A model generated the notes under the pieces. It was not told where the DNA came from. It saw only the letters and a program-made list of their open reading frames with translations, and ran no database searches. A program made the position numbers and the translations under genes. From Desulfonema limicola (GTDB lineage Bacteria > Desulfobacterota > Desulfobacteria > Desulfobacterales > DYRC01), in the NCBI GenBank assembly GCA_020718925.1, contig DYRC01000007.1:1-32673 (forward strand): a stretch of 32,673 bases of DNA. The letters are read 5' to 3'. Positions 1 through 9,423 of this stretch are shown one piece after another. Each line of letters begins with the position of its first letter. The stretch's first letter is position 1.

Positions 1-176
1 GGGGGAGGGGTGCTTTGATAGCGAATCGGTATAAGAGCTGACCGTTTCTTTTTTATGAACTCAGGTTTTCGGCTGAGATTGAAAAAATCGCGGATGTGGA
101 AACTGAGCGATTGACAGAATCGTCGGTTGCCGATAATAAAGACAGACAAAGCAATTGATAGAATCGGAAGGCTGCT

Positions 177-1304
177 ATGGATTGGAAAATTGTTCTGATT
201 GATGATGAGCCGGATATCCGGGATGTGATGTCGGTTATCCTCAAAGATGCGGGATATGTCGTTTTTACGGCACCGGACGGTGAAACCGGTTTGCAGCTCT
301 GTGAATCGGAATCTCCTCAGATTGTCATTACCGATATTCGTATGCCCGGAATGAACGGTCTTGAGGTTCTTGAAGCTCTCAAAAAAAAATCTCCGGATAC
401 AGAGGTGATTGTGGTTACTGCTTTCGGAGAAATGGATACCGCTATCCGTGCGCTTCAACTGGATGCTTCGGATTTCGTTACCAAGCCGATTAACGATGAA
501 GCGATCCGCATGGCACTGAAACGGGCAAAGGAGCGATACAGGTCAGGAAAAAAACTTGCTGACTATACTGCCATGCTTGAAAAGGAAAACGCCGATATGG
601 CGATGATTCTGCATCAGGATAAGATGATGTCTTTGGGGAGGCTTGCTGCCAGCGTTGTCCATGAAATCAACAATCCGCTTTCCGGGATTCTCAATTATCT
701 CAGGCTGATGATGCGAATCCTTAAACAGAAAGATATGACAAGCGAACTCAGACAGAAATTTCAGCGTTATCTTGAACTGGTTGAAAACGAAACCAGCCGA
801 TGTTCGCAGATCGTTTCCGGTCTGCTTAGTTTTTCCCGGAAATCGCCGCCTGCTTTCAGTCAGGTATCGGTAGAAGAATTACTGAATCGCAGCAAAATAC
901 TCAGCCAGCACAAGCTTGAACTCGGCAATATCCGGCTCGGACTTTCCGTAAAAAAAGACATTCCGCAGGTGCATGGGGATTTCAATCAGTTACAGCAATG
1001 TCTGATCAACCTTATTTTCAATGCGATTGATGCGATGCCTGATGGCGGAAATCTCCGACTTGAAGGCGGCTATGATGCTGACAAAAACACGGTTATCATC
1101 AAAGTTGAAGATAGCGGCTGCGGGATTGAAGCCAAAGACCTGCCTCATATTTTTGAGCCGTTTTTTACCACGAAAAAAGAAGGATACGGCGTAGGACTCG
1201 GGCTTTCGACAGTTTATGGAATTATTGAGCGGCACAAAGGCAGCATTCAGGTGGAAAGCCATATCGGAACCGGAACTGTTTTTACGATTTTCTTACCATT
1301 ATGA
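177..1304 (+). CDS. Response regulator receiver domain fused to histidine kinase
   Basis: N-terminal receiver (IDDEPDIR, IVITDIRMPGMNG, KPI); H-box VVHEINNPLSGILNYL; HATPase motifs NLIFNAIDAMPDGG, EDSGCGI, GVGLGLSTVYGI. Confidence 0.93.
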   Translation: MDWKIVLIDDEPDIRDVMSVILKDAGYVVFTAPDGETGLQLCESESPQIVITDIRMPGMNGLEVLEALKKKSPDTEVIVVTAFGEMDTAIRALQLDASDFVTKPINDEAIRMALKRAKERYRSGKKLADYTAMLEKENADMAMILHQDKMMSLGRLAASVVHEINNPLSGILNYLRLMMRILKQKDMTSELRQKFQRYLELVENETSRCSQIVSGLLSFSRKSPPAFSQVSVEELLNRSKILSQHKLELGNIRLGLSVKKDIPQVHGDFNQLQQCLINLIFNAIDAMPDGGNLRLEGGYDADKNTVIIKVEDSGCGIEAKDLPHIFEPFFTTKKEGYGVGLGLSTVYGIIERHKGSIQVESHIGTGTVFTIFLPL

Positions 1305-3040
1305 TCAGATTGAGCCAAAGCAAATACAGTGTTTCATTCAGTCAGTGGCTGCAAATTCTGGATGAACTGAATATCGGAGCGTTTATGGTGGATTGCCGCC
1401 GCCGGGTTTCCTCAATGAACTATTCGGCTCAGTCGCTGATAGGATTGCGCGAATCGGAAGCTGTGGGAAGACCGTGCCGGGAAGTTTTTATGGGCGTTCC
1501 CTGTCTTGCAAACTGTATGTTCAAAGACAACAGCGATATGGCAGACGATGAGAACGAAATTCAGATACGGGATGATTTTGATGAAAAACATCTTTTTACG
1601 CGAGTTGCAACGCCGGTGTATGACGATTGCCGCCATATCGTAGGCTGCCTGACGATTATACAGGATCAGAAGCCCATCGCCGATCTTATTGACAGAATCC
1701 GTCATGAAGAACGCAACGTAAAAATTATCCTTGATAATCTCGATATCGGCGTCTTTACGGTGAACCATGACTACTATCTCACCTTCTTTAACAAGAACGC
1801 TGAAAAAATATCCGGTTACGGCCGCCGTGAAGTTTTGGGAAAACCCTGTGCTGCGATTTTCAAAGGCGAGGCGGCTGAAGGTTTCTGTATGTTGAAGGAA
1901 ACCATCAGAGACGGCGTAACACGCAGCAGCCGGCACGGTAAAATGATTACCCGGCACGGAGAAATCATTCCGATTCATGTCAGTTACATGGCGCTCAGAA
2001 ACGAAAAAGACACCATTGTCGGCGGGTTGGCAACTTTCCATGACTTAACGCTGGTCTATCAGCTTGATCAGGCGATCAGCGACCGATATACGTTTAACGA
2101 CATGATCGGAAAAAGTCCTGCCATGCAGCGAACTTTTGAACAGGTTCATGCCGTTGCAAGTACGGATGCTACCGTACTGATTGAGGGGCAGACCGGGACA
2201 GGCAAAGATCTGCTGGCAAAAGCCATACACTCGGACAGCCGGCGGGCTGACAGGCAGATGGTCAAAGTCAACTGTGCGGCTATCCCGGAAAGCCTTTTGG
2301 AGTCGGAGATGTTCGGCTATGTCCGAGGCGCGTTCACAGGGGCGGATCAGGACAAGCCCGGACGCTTTCAGGAAGCTGACGGAGGAACGTTGTTTTTGGA
2401 TGAAATCGGTGATCTGCCGCTGCCGCTTCAGGCAAAACTGTTACGGGTTTTGGAAGAAAAGGTGTTTTATCCTCTGGGAAGCCGCCGAATTATGAAGGTA
2501 GATGTGCGGATTATCACCGCGACAAACCGCAATCTGCGGGAGCTTGTCGGCAAGCAGCTTTTTCGGGAAGACCTGTATTATCGCCTGAATGTATTCCGAA
2601 TTGAGCTGCCTGCCTTGAAAGAGTGCCGGCTTGATATTCCCCTGCTGATCCGACATATCATCAGACGCCTCTGTGCTGCCCGAAACGACAGAGTAATTGA
2701 CCTTTCCGGACATGCTATGGAAATTCTTCTGAACTATGACTATCCCGGAAATATCAGAGAACTTGAAAACATCCTCGAACACGCGCTGATCATCTGCCGG
2801 GAAAATCTCATTCAACAGAACGATTTCCCCGAATACCTGCAACATCCGATAGAAAGACGGGGGAATACGCCTGCCGGTTTTTCGCCGGCTGAAGAAATTG
2901 ATGAACGGGAACGGGAAGAAATTCTCCGGGTGCTGCGGGAAAATGGCTGGAATCGCAGGAAAACAGCAGCATCCATCGGAATAGATCGCTCTACATTATG
3001 GCGTAAGATGAAAAAGCTGGGGTTGAAATTTCAACGTTGA
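1301..3040 (+). CDS. PAS-containing sigma-54-dependent Fis-type transcriptional regulator
   Basis: Two PAS-like regions, Walker A EGQTGTGKD, GAFTGA-type loop (YVRGAFTGADQ), C-terminal Fis HTH (NRRKTAASIGIDRSTLWRKMKKLGL); 4-nt overlap with the upstream kinase. Confidence 0.93.
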   Translation: MIRLSQSKYSVSFSQWLQILDELNIGAFMVDCRRRVSSMNYSAQSLIGLRESEAVGRPCREVFMGVPCLANCMFKDNSDMADDENEIQIRDDFDEKHLFTRVATPVYDDCRHIVGCLTIIQDQKPIADLIDRIRHEERNVKIILDNLDIGVFTVNHDYYLTFFNKNAEKISGYGRREVLGKPCAAIFKGEAAEGFCMLKETIRDGVTRSSRHGKMITRHGEIIPIHVSYMALRNEKDTIVGGLATFHDLTLVYQLDQAISDRYTFNDMIGKSPAMQRTFEQVHAVASTDATVLIEGQTGTGKDLLAKAIHSDSRRADRQMVKVNCAAIPESLLESEMFGYVRGAFTGADQDKPGRFQEADGGTLFLDEIGDLPLPLQAKLLRVLEEKVFYPLGSRRIMKVDVRIITATNRNLRELVGKQLFREDLYYRLNVFRIELPALKECRLDIPLLIRHIIRRLCAARNDRVIDLSGHAMEILLNYDYPGNIRELENILEHALIICRENLIQQNDFPEYLQHPIERRGNTPAGFSPAEEIDEREREEILRVLRENGWNRRKTAASIGIDRSTLWRKMKKLGLKFQR

Positions 3041-3169
3041 ATCAATGCTCGTATAAAACTTCTGCTTCATGACTGATTGCTGTTCGTTCTGATATGCCGT
3101 TACAACATATATCGTTTCCCTATTGATTAAACAACATATCCGCAATGTCCGAACCGACCTCTGCAGTCA

Positions 3170-3385
3170 TTACGGAGGAAGACCGACTTTTTTACCGGTT
3201 CTATCTTCATAATACCCGCAGAGTTCTTCCGATGTCGGATCAGGCTTTTCGGCAATAATTCCGGTAAGAAATATGCGCCCTTCTTCATGTATTGCCGGTG
3301 TCTGTCCTCCTCCGTGCGGTTTCGGACGGATATGTCCGTTCTGCCTGAAATTTTTTATCAGACCGGAAACAGATGTCAGAGAAAA
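3170..3385 (-). pseudogene. IS630-family transposase N-terminal HTH remnant
   Basis: Minus-strand reading FSLTSVSGLIKNFRQNGHIRPKPHGGGQTPAIHEEGRIFLTGIIAEKPDPTSEELCGYYEDRTGKKVGLPP* resembles the IS630-type winged-helix N-terminus; DDE catalytic part absent. Confidence 0.6.
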
Positions 3386-3555
3386 TACTCAGAGCAAATG
3401 ATTGGTGAAATGACTTCTGGCATCAAAGAATCCGAATGAAAATTGCTGCATAGGGTTTACCGACTATGGTGAATCACACACATAATCGGATTAAAACTTG
3501 ACTTATTTTTATCATAATTTTATAAATAGGCTAAACAAACCACAACGGAGGGGCA

Positions 3556-4164
3556 ATGAACTTCAAACTTTATCTTGAAACCGCATGGAAACTGATGCTT
3601 CAGTATATTGCGCCGCTGATTCTGATGACGCTGGTTATGGGCGTTGCCAGCGTCATAACGCTTGGCTTTCTTGCGCCGGTAATGATGGCGGGCTATATGC
3701 AGTCTGTCCTGCTGATGATCAGAAACGGACGTGAACCTGTGATTCAGGATATTTTTTCGCAGATGAAACTGTTTTTTCCGCTTCTCGGATTCGGAATAGC
3801 TGTGTTTATCCTTATTATGATGGGCTTGATGATGTTCATCCTGCCCGGCATCCTCATATCTTTAGCCATCTCTTATATCTGCCTGTATATGCTGCCGCTG
3901 ATGACAGACAAACAAAAGGGAATTATTGAGGCAGTGAAAGAAAGCTTTGAGATCACGACGAACAAAGAAAAATTTTCGGATCATCTGATTGTCGCAATTC
4001 TGATCACGGGAATTTATATGCTCGGAGGCTATACCTATATCGGCTGGATATTCACGCTGCCCTTTTCAACCGTGTTTCTGATGCTTATCTATGAAGAACA
4101 GGTCAATCGGATGCCGATGCAGCCCATGTATCAAGCCGAACCGCCGGAACAGAATAACGCTTAA
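3556..4164 (+). CDS. Multi-pass integral membrane protein of unknown function
   Basis: Several hydrophobic segments; RBS ggaggggcaatg. Confidence 0.7.
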   Translation: MNFKLYLETAWKLMLQYIAPLILMTLVMGVASVITLGFLAPVMMAGYMQSVLLMIRNGREPVIQDIFSQMKLFFPLLGFGIAVFILIMMGLMMFILPGILISLAISYICLYMLPLMTDKQKGIIEAVKESFEITTNKEKFSDHLIVAILITGIYMLGGYTYIGWIFTLPFSTVFLMLIYEEQVNRMPMQPMYQAEPPEQNNA

Positions 4165-4179
4165 CCTATCAGGAGTATT

Positions 4180-4719
4180 ATGATGCCGAATCCCACAACG
4201 ATTATGATTATTGACGATGATGAAACCAACAGATATATTCTTTCCGATCTCGTTGAAATGCTTGAGCATATTCCGATTCTTGCCGGAGATGGGATTACGG
4301 CGTTGAATATTATGCGGAAACAGCCGCCTGATCTTGTGCTGCTGGATATTCTCATGCCTAAAATGACGGGCTACGAAGTCCTAAAGCTGATGAAAGAGGA
4401 GGAGGCTATGGCAGATATTCCGGTCATGATTACCTCCGGAGTCAATGAGATGGATATTGTGGTACAGTGCATCAAAAAGGGCGCGGAAGACTATATTACC
4501 AAGCCCTATAACCTGTCTGTGCTTAAAAACAAAATCATCTCCTGTCTTGAAAAAAAGAATTTAAACTCTCAGGATAAGGATCGTCTGAAAAATAAGGAAG
4601 AATATGAGCTTCATCTGAAAATTTATCAGAAACAGATGGAAGAATATACGCGGTGCGGCGATACCGGCTGCGCTGAAACGCAGGCAAAGTACGGAAAGCA
4701 GTTTCCCACTGCCCGATAA
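4180..4719 (+). CDS. Single-domain response regulator with C-terminal extension
   Basis: Receiver motifs IDDDETN, DLVLLDILMPKMTG, KPY. Confidence 0.9.
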   Translation: MMPNPTTIMIIDDDETNRYILSDLVEMLEHIPILAGDGITALNIMRKQPPDLVLLDILMPKMTGYEVLKLMKEEEAMADIPVMITSGVNEMDIVVQCIKKGAEDYITKPYNLSVLKNKIISCLEKKNLNSQDKDRLKNKEEYELHLKIYQKQMEEYTRCGDTGCAETQAKYGKQFPTAR

Positions 4720-4722
4720 CGT

Positions 4723-5355
4723 TTATTTTTGTTTGTAAAAATCAGGATAGAGTTCTTTCGCGCAGCTAGGGCATATTCCGTGACTGAATTTTGCTTCGGA
4801 ATGATTTCTGATATAAACCTCTATCACTTCCCATGCTCCCTTGTCATCTCTGATTTTTTTGCAGTGAGAACATATCGGCAGAAGTCCTTTCAGCACCTTG
4901 ATTTCTGCCAACGCCTTTTCAAGTTCTTCCTTTTGCCGGAGAATTTCGTTTCGCTGCCGCAGAATGGTCAGATGCGTATTGACTCTTGCCAAAACCTCTT
5001 CCTGTCGAAAGGGTTTGGTGATGTAATCCACCGCACCGAGATTAAAGCCTTTGATTTTATCTGAAATTTCGGAAAGCGATGTCATAAAAATGACAGGAAT
5101 ATCCTTTATTTCAGGCTTTTTCTTAATGCGGCGGCAGGTCTCGAACCCATCAATGCCGGGCATCATCACGTCTAATAAGATAATGTCCGGTCTGAGTGTC
5201 TCAAGCTTTGCCAAGCCCGCTTCCCCATGTTCAGCCATTTGTATCTCAAAGCCCGATACTTTCAGATATTTCAACAAAATTTTCAAATTCGTCGGACTGT
5301 CGTCAATAATCAGGATTACGGCTTTTTCCGAAAGATCGTTATTCATAGGCAGCAT
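4723..5355 (-). CDS. Response regulator with C-terminal Cys-rich (CSHC...CPSC) motif
   Basis: Receiver motifs IDDSPTN, DIILLDVMMPGIDG, KPF; C-terminal ICSHCKKIRDDKGAW...HGICPSCAKELYPD. Confidence 0.9.
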   Translation of the reverse strand: MLPMNNDLSEKAVILIIDDSPTNLKILLKYLKVSGFEIQMAEHGEAGLAKLETLRPDIILLDVMMPGIDGFETCRRIKKKPEIKDIPVIFMTSLSEISDKIKGFNLGAVDYITKPFRQEEVLARVNTHLTILRQRNEILRQKEELEKALAEIKVLKGLLPICSHCKKIRDDKGAWEVIEVYIRNHSEAKFSHGICPSCAKELYPDFYKQK

Positions 5356-5436
5356 TCTCTGTGATTAAATGTAATTCATCTTTTGAATATTTGAATGATG
5401 ATCATACTAAATAATTCAGAATATGAAAAGCATAAT

Positions 5437-7842
5437 TTACATCATGCGATTCTGATCAAAATCAAACACGACTTTGAGCGTTCCTGCGTCATCTTTTTGA
5501 ACTTTCAATCGGGCAGAAAATGGTGAGCCTTTTTTTGAGATAAAACCATCAATTGTTTCGGTTATTCCTTTTTCTAAAAGCAATAGTACCGTTTCTCTGG
5601 GCAGCTCTTTTTGCGCGATGGTTTTCCAAATCACGAATTTGCATCCGCCGTTTTCTTCTTTCCAATTGGCACACCCGAAGCCTTTGTTCCCTTCAACAAC
5701 TTTGCCGCCGCAAGCCGGGCAGATTCCGATTTCTTCCGGCTCTCCGAAATCAAACTGAATCCTCCATTCGGTTTCTTCTTGTTGAACAAGTTTTAGGGAT
5801 GCGGAAAAGGGCGTTCCTTTTTTGGACATAAAGCCTTCTATCGGCGCTGTTTCGCGCTTTTCAAGCAATTGCTGAATGACAGAAATTTCCAAATCTTTGC
5901 CTGCCAATTGTTTCCAGATTACGAATTTACATCCGCCGTTTTCTTCTTTCCAATTGGCGCACCCGAAGCCTTTTTTGCCTTCAATAATGCTTCCCCCGCA
6001 AGCCGGACATTTTCCGATTTCAGAAGGATCACTGCTCATTTTAAATTCCTCCACCATTTGGCTGACAAACTGCCGAATCGTTGTTAAAAAATCTTCGCCT
6101 GAATCCTCTCCGCGTGCAATGCGGTCAAGACGCCTTTCCCAACGGGCGGTTTCCTCCGGCGAAGTCAGAATTTTTGCCATCGTTAAGCCGCGCAGCCGAT
6201 CAATCAGCAGGCAGCCTTTATCTGTTGCGATAATCTGCTTTTTATTTCGTTCTGCATAGTTTCTGTGCAGAAGCGTTTCGATAATCTGAGCGCGGGTTGC
6301 CTGAGTTCCGAGTCCCACATCGCCCCGATAGACTTTCTTCAATTCTTCTTCAGACACATATTTTGCCGGATTGGTCATATCTTTGAGCAGCAATGCTTCG
6401 GAATACTCCGGCGGCGGCGTGGTCATTTTCTTTTCAATCCGGCTCTCCGTTACCATTGCCGGATCGTTATCCGCCAGCGGCGGCAGATTCCCGGCTTCCG
6501 AATCTTCTTCCTCACGCGCTTCATTTTTATACAACGCCTGCCAGCCGGGCTTGAGAATTACCCGTCCTTTGGTCTGAAAATTCTGTTTTTTCACCTCAGT
6601 TACAATATCGGTCTGCTCAAATTCAAAATCCGGATGAAATGCTGCGGCAAATCGCCGGATAACCAAATCGTAAAGTTTGCTTTCCTGATCGCCGGCAGAT
6701 GCCGGAAGCGGCGCAAGCGGAATCAGCGCGTGATGATCCGTCAGCTTGTCATCATCAAACACCCGCTTATTAGACGCCGCGATAAGCTTTTTCTCAACAC
6801 CGTCAAACAGTTCGGAGTAGTTTTGAGAAAGCTGTTCAACCAATTTTTTTGCCATATCCGCGTTTTGGCTGCCCAGCACTTTGGAATCTGTACGCGGATA
6901 AGACAGGCACTTTTTTTGTTCATACAGATTTTGGGCAATATCCAGCGTGGTCTGGGCAGAGAAAGCAAACTGCTTGTTAGCATCCTGCTGAAGTTCGGTC
7001 AGCGAATACAAGGGCGGCGGCGGCTGTTTTTTTTTCTGCTTTTTAACCGATGCGACATTTCCGGTCTGCTTCTCAATACTTCTCTGAACCTGAACTGCCT
7101 CTTCCTCAGTATAAAACCGGTTTTCTTTTTTCTTAGTCCAAAGCCCTGTCCAAGTTCCTTTATCATTGGCAAATACGGCGCGAAGCATCCAAAATGGTTC
7201 CGGCTTGAAATTTTCCCGCTCCCTGCGCCGATCCGCGAGCAGAGAAAGCACGGCAGTCTGAACCCGTCCCACGCTGAATAAATCTTTAAGCCGAATTGTG
7301 GCAGCCCGCGAGCCGTTCATACCCACAAGCCAGTCTGCAATCTGACGCGACTGCCCGGCTTTCCACAGCCGATCATAAAATGAGGCAGGCTTTGATTTTT
7401 CCAAGCCCTCTTTGATCACCTGCGGCGTCAATGCCTGACTTGTCCAGAACCGCCTCATATTGTTCGGCGAATTGAAATCAGACACAAGAAGAATGGTTCG
7501 GGCAATCACTTCGCCTTCGCGCCCTGCATCAGTAGCAATCACGATCTTATCAAAATGTCCCTGATTCAGCACCGATTTGATAATGTTAAGCTGCTTTTCC
7601 GTTGCAGCAATAGATTTATATTTAAACTGTTCCGGTAAAATGGGCAGCACATCAAGCCGCCATCGCCCACCCCATTTGTCATCATAATCTTCCGGCTCTG
7701 ACAAGTCCACCAGATGCCCGATAGCCCAAGTGATGACATACTGCTCATTTTCCAAATAGCCGTCTTTTTTTCCATTAACCCCAAGTGCTTTGGCAAAATC
7801 TCTGGCAACCGACGGCTTTTCTGTGAGAATCAGTGTTTTCAT
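5437..7842 (-). CDS. topB: DNA topoisomerase III with duplicated C-terminal Cys-containing domain
   Basis: TOPRIM start MKTLILTEKPSVARDFAKALG, ATDAGREGE, SYPRTDS active-site Tyr; two C-terminal CPACGG...GFGCANWKEENGGCKFVIWK repeats. Confidence 0.93.
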   Translation of the reverse strand: MKTLILTEKPSVARDFAKALGVNGKKDGYLENEQYVITWAIGHLVDLSEPEDYDDKWGGRWRLDVLPILPEQFKYKSIAATEKQLNIIKSVLNQGHFDKIVIATDAGREGEVIARTILLVSDFNSPNNMRRFWTSQALTPQVIKEGLEKSKPASFYDRLWKAGQSRQIADWLVGMNGSRAATIRLKDLFSVGRVQTAVLSLLADRRRERENFKPEPFWMLRAVFANDKGTWTGLWTKKKENRFYTEEEAVQVQRSIEKQTGNVASVKKQKKKQPPPPLYSLTELQQDANKQFAFSAQTTLDIAQNLYEQKKCLSYPRTDSKVLGSQNADMAKKLVEQLSQNYSELFDGVEKKLIAASNKRVFDDDKLTDHHALIPLAPLPASAGDQESKLYDLVIRRFAAAFHPDFEFEQTDIVTEVKKQNFQTKGRVILKPGWQALYKNEAREEEDSEAGNLPPLADNDPAMVTESRIEKKMTTPPPEYSEALLLKDMTNPAKYVSEEELKKVYRGDVGLGTQATRAQIIETLLHRNYAERNKKQIIATDKGCLLIDRLRGLTMAKILTSPEETARWERRLDRIARGEDSGEDFLTTIRQFVSQMVEEFKMSSDPSEIGKCPACGGSIIEGKKGFGCANWKEENGGCKFVIWKQLAGKDLEISVIQQLLEKRETAPIEGFMSKKGTPFSASLKLVQQEETEWRIQFDFGEPEEIGICPACGGKVVEGNKGFGCANWKEENGGCKFVIWKTIAQKELPRETVLLLLEKGITETIDGFISKKGSPFSARLKVQKDDAGTLKVVFDFDQNRMM

Positions 7843-7849
7843 GGCGTTG

Positions 7850-8986
7850 CTATCGGCATTCTTTCATCAGGTTTCTGAAATTTTCAAACAGATACGCGGC
7901 ATCATGGGGACCCGGCGAAGCTTCGGGATGATACTGCACCGCAAACAGCGGATATTTCTTATGTCTGAATCCTTCCAGCGTGTTATCATTCAGATTGATA
8001 TGGGTAATTTCCACATCGGATTTGTTCAGCGTACTCAAATCCACCACAAAGCCGTGATTTTGCGAAGTAATTTCAATCCTTCCGGTAATCAGATTCTTGA
8101 CCGGCTGATTTGCGCCCCGATGCCCGAATTTGAGCTTGTAGGTTTTTGCGCCCAGCGCCAGCCCAAGTAGCTGATGCCCCAGACAAATTCCGAACATGGG
8201 AACCTGCCCTAACAAAGCGCGAATGGTTTCAATGGAGTATGTAACCGGCTCCGGGTCTCCGGGACCGTTGGAGAAAAAAATGCCATCCGGCGACATCGCT
8301 CTGACGGTATCTGCATCGGTTTTTGCCGGAACAACAATCACTTCAAAGCCCTGATGTTCCAGACATCGTAAAATATTGTATTTGATTCCGAAATCAAACG
8401 CGATCACAGACGGCTTTTTGCCTTTATGTTTCCACAAATCTTTATTCAAAGCAGATGCGCCGCATAAAATCGGCGTTGAGTTTTCCCAATAATACGCAGT
8501 ATCGGAACTCACGACCTTTGCCAAATCCTGCCCTGCCATACTGGGAATGGCTTTGGCTTGCCGAACCAAGTCATCAGGATTGAGATTATCCGTAGAAATC
8601 ACCGCCCGCATTGCGCCGAAATCTCTGAGATGCCGGGTCAGCGCACGGGTGTCCAATTCGTGAACGCCCAAAACTCCATAGCGTTTCAGATACTCTGCAA
8701 GCGTGGCAGTGGCTCTGAAATTGCTTGGGGATGGCTGATATTCCCTGACGATGAATGCAGACACCTGCACCCGGTCTGATTCGATGTCTTCAGGATTGAC
8801 GCCGTAATTGCCAATCAGCGGATAGGTCATGGTAACCATCTGTCCCCGATATGATGGGTCGGTCAGCACTTCCTGATACCCGGTCATGCCGGTATTGAAA
8901 ACCGCTTCCCCGAAAGCCTGTCCGGGACCTGTGAATGAGCGGCATTTGAAAATCCGCCCGTCTTCAAGAGCTAATAATGCGTTCAT
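7850..8986 (-). CDS. carA: Carbamoyl-phosphate synthase small subunit
   Basis: MNALLALEDGRIFKCRSF, glutaminase motif MFGICLGHQLLGLALG, QYHPEASPGPHD. Confidence 0.97.
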   Translation of the reverse strand: MNALLALEDGRIFKCRSFTGPGQAFGEAVFNTGMTGYQEVLTDPSYRGQMVTMTYPLIGNYGVNPEDIESDRVQVSAFIVREYQPSPSNFRATATLAEYLKRYGVLGVHELDTRALTRHLRDFGAMRAVISTDNLNPDDLVRQAKAIPSMAGQDLAKVVSSDTAYYWENSTPILCGASALNKDLWKHKGKKPSVIAFDFGIKYNILRCLEHQGFEVIVVPAKTDADTVRAMSPDGIFFSNGPGDPEPVTYSIETIRALLGQVPMFGICLGHQLLGLALGAKTYKLKFGHRGANQPVKNLITGRIEITSQNHGFVVDLSTLNKSDVEITHINLNDNTLEGFRHKKYPLFAVQYHPEASPGPHDAAYLFENFRNLMKECR

Positions 8987-9417
8987 AATTCACTATCTGT
9001 TTGAGCAGAATATAAATCAGAATAATCTTTGAGCATCTGATAAATATAGTGCGCCAGTTCTTTGTCCATAGTTTTGCTTTCCCGTTTGAAGATTTCAGCA
9101 ACAGCTTCAGACTCGAATTTACCATCTGTTACCAAAACCGGCGTTGCTTTGTACTTGCCCGGCTTCTGCTCCCCGTCATCAACGCGATTGTGTATATATC
9201 CCGTATGTTTATGCCATGTCAGGGCGTGCTGATTTTTCAGTTTGTCATAGCACAATTGAAAACCGATCACTTCCTTGTTTTTACTGAGCCAGACAATCAG
9301 ATCAAAATAATCATCCACAAACCATCGCCGCTGAGGTTCGCCGTCATATTGTTTCACATTTTTGATTTCACAAAGCATGACAGACATCATACTCTTTTTT
9401 GCGAATTTAGTCAGCAT
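8983..9417 (-). CDS. Conserved-looking hypothetical protein
   Basis: Open frame overlapping the carA start by 4 nt; the true start may be an internal Met (MLCEIKNVKQYDGEPQRRW). Confidence 0.7.
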   Translation of the reverse strand: MLTKFAKKSMMSVMLCEIKNVKQYDGEPQRRWFVDDYFDLIVWLSKNKEVIGFQLCYDKLKNQHALTWHKHTGYIHNRVDDGEQKPGKYKATPVLVTDGKFESEAVAEIFKRESKTMDKELAHYIYQMLKDYSDLYSAQTDSEL

Positions 9418-9423
9418 TTTTCT

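Noticed and set aside
1-176. 3' end of an upstream gene (reading AEIEKIADVETERLTESSVADNKDRQSN*)
   Set aside because: Frame is closed by a stop at about position 39 and too short to support without upstream sequence
1412-2041. 209-aa minus-strand ORF opposite the sigma-54 regulator
   Set aside because: Antisense to PAS-coding region with strong motif support; no own motifs
6265-7281. 338-aa plus-strand ORF opposite topB
   Set aside because: Antisense shadow ORF fully inside a well-supported topoisomerase gene
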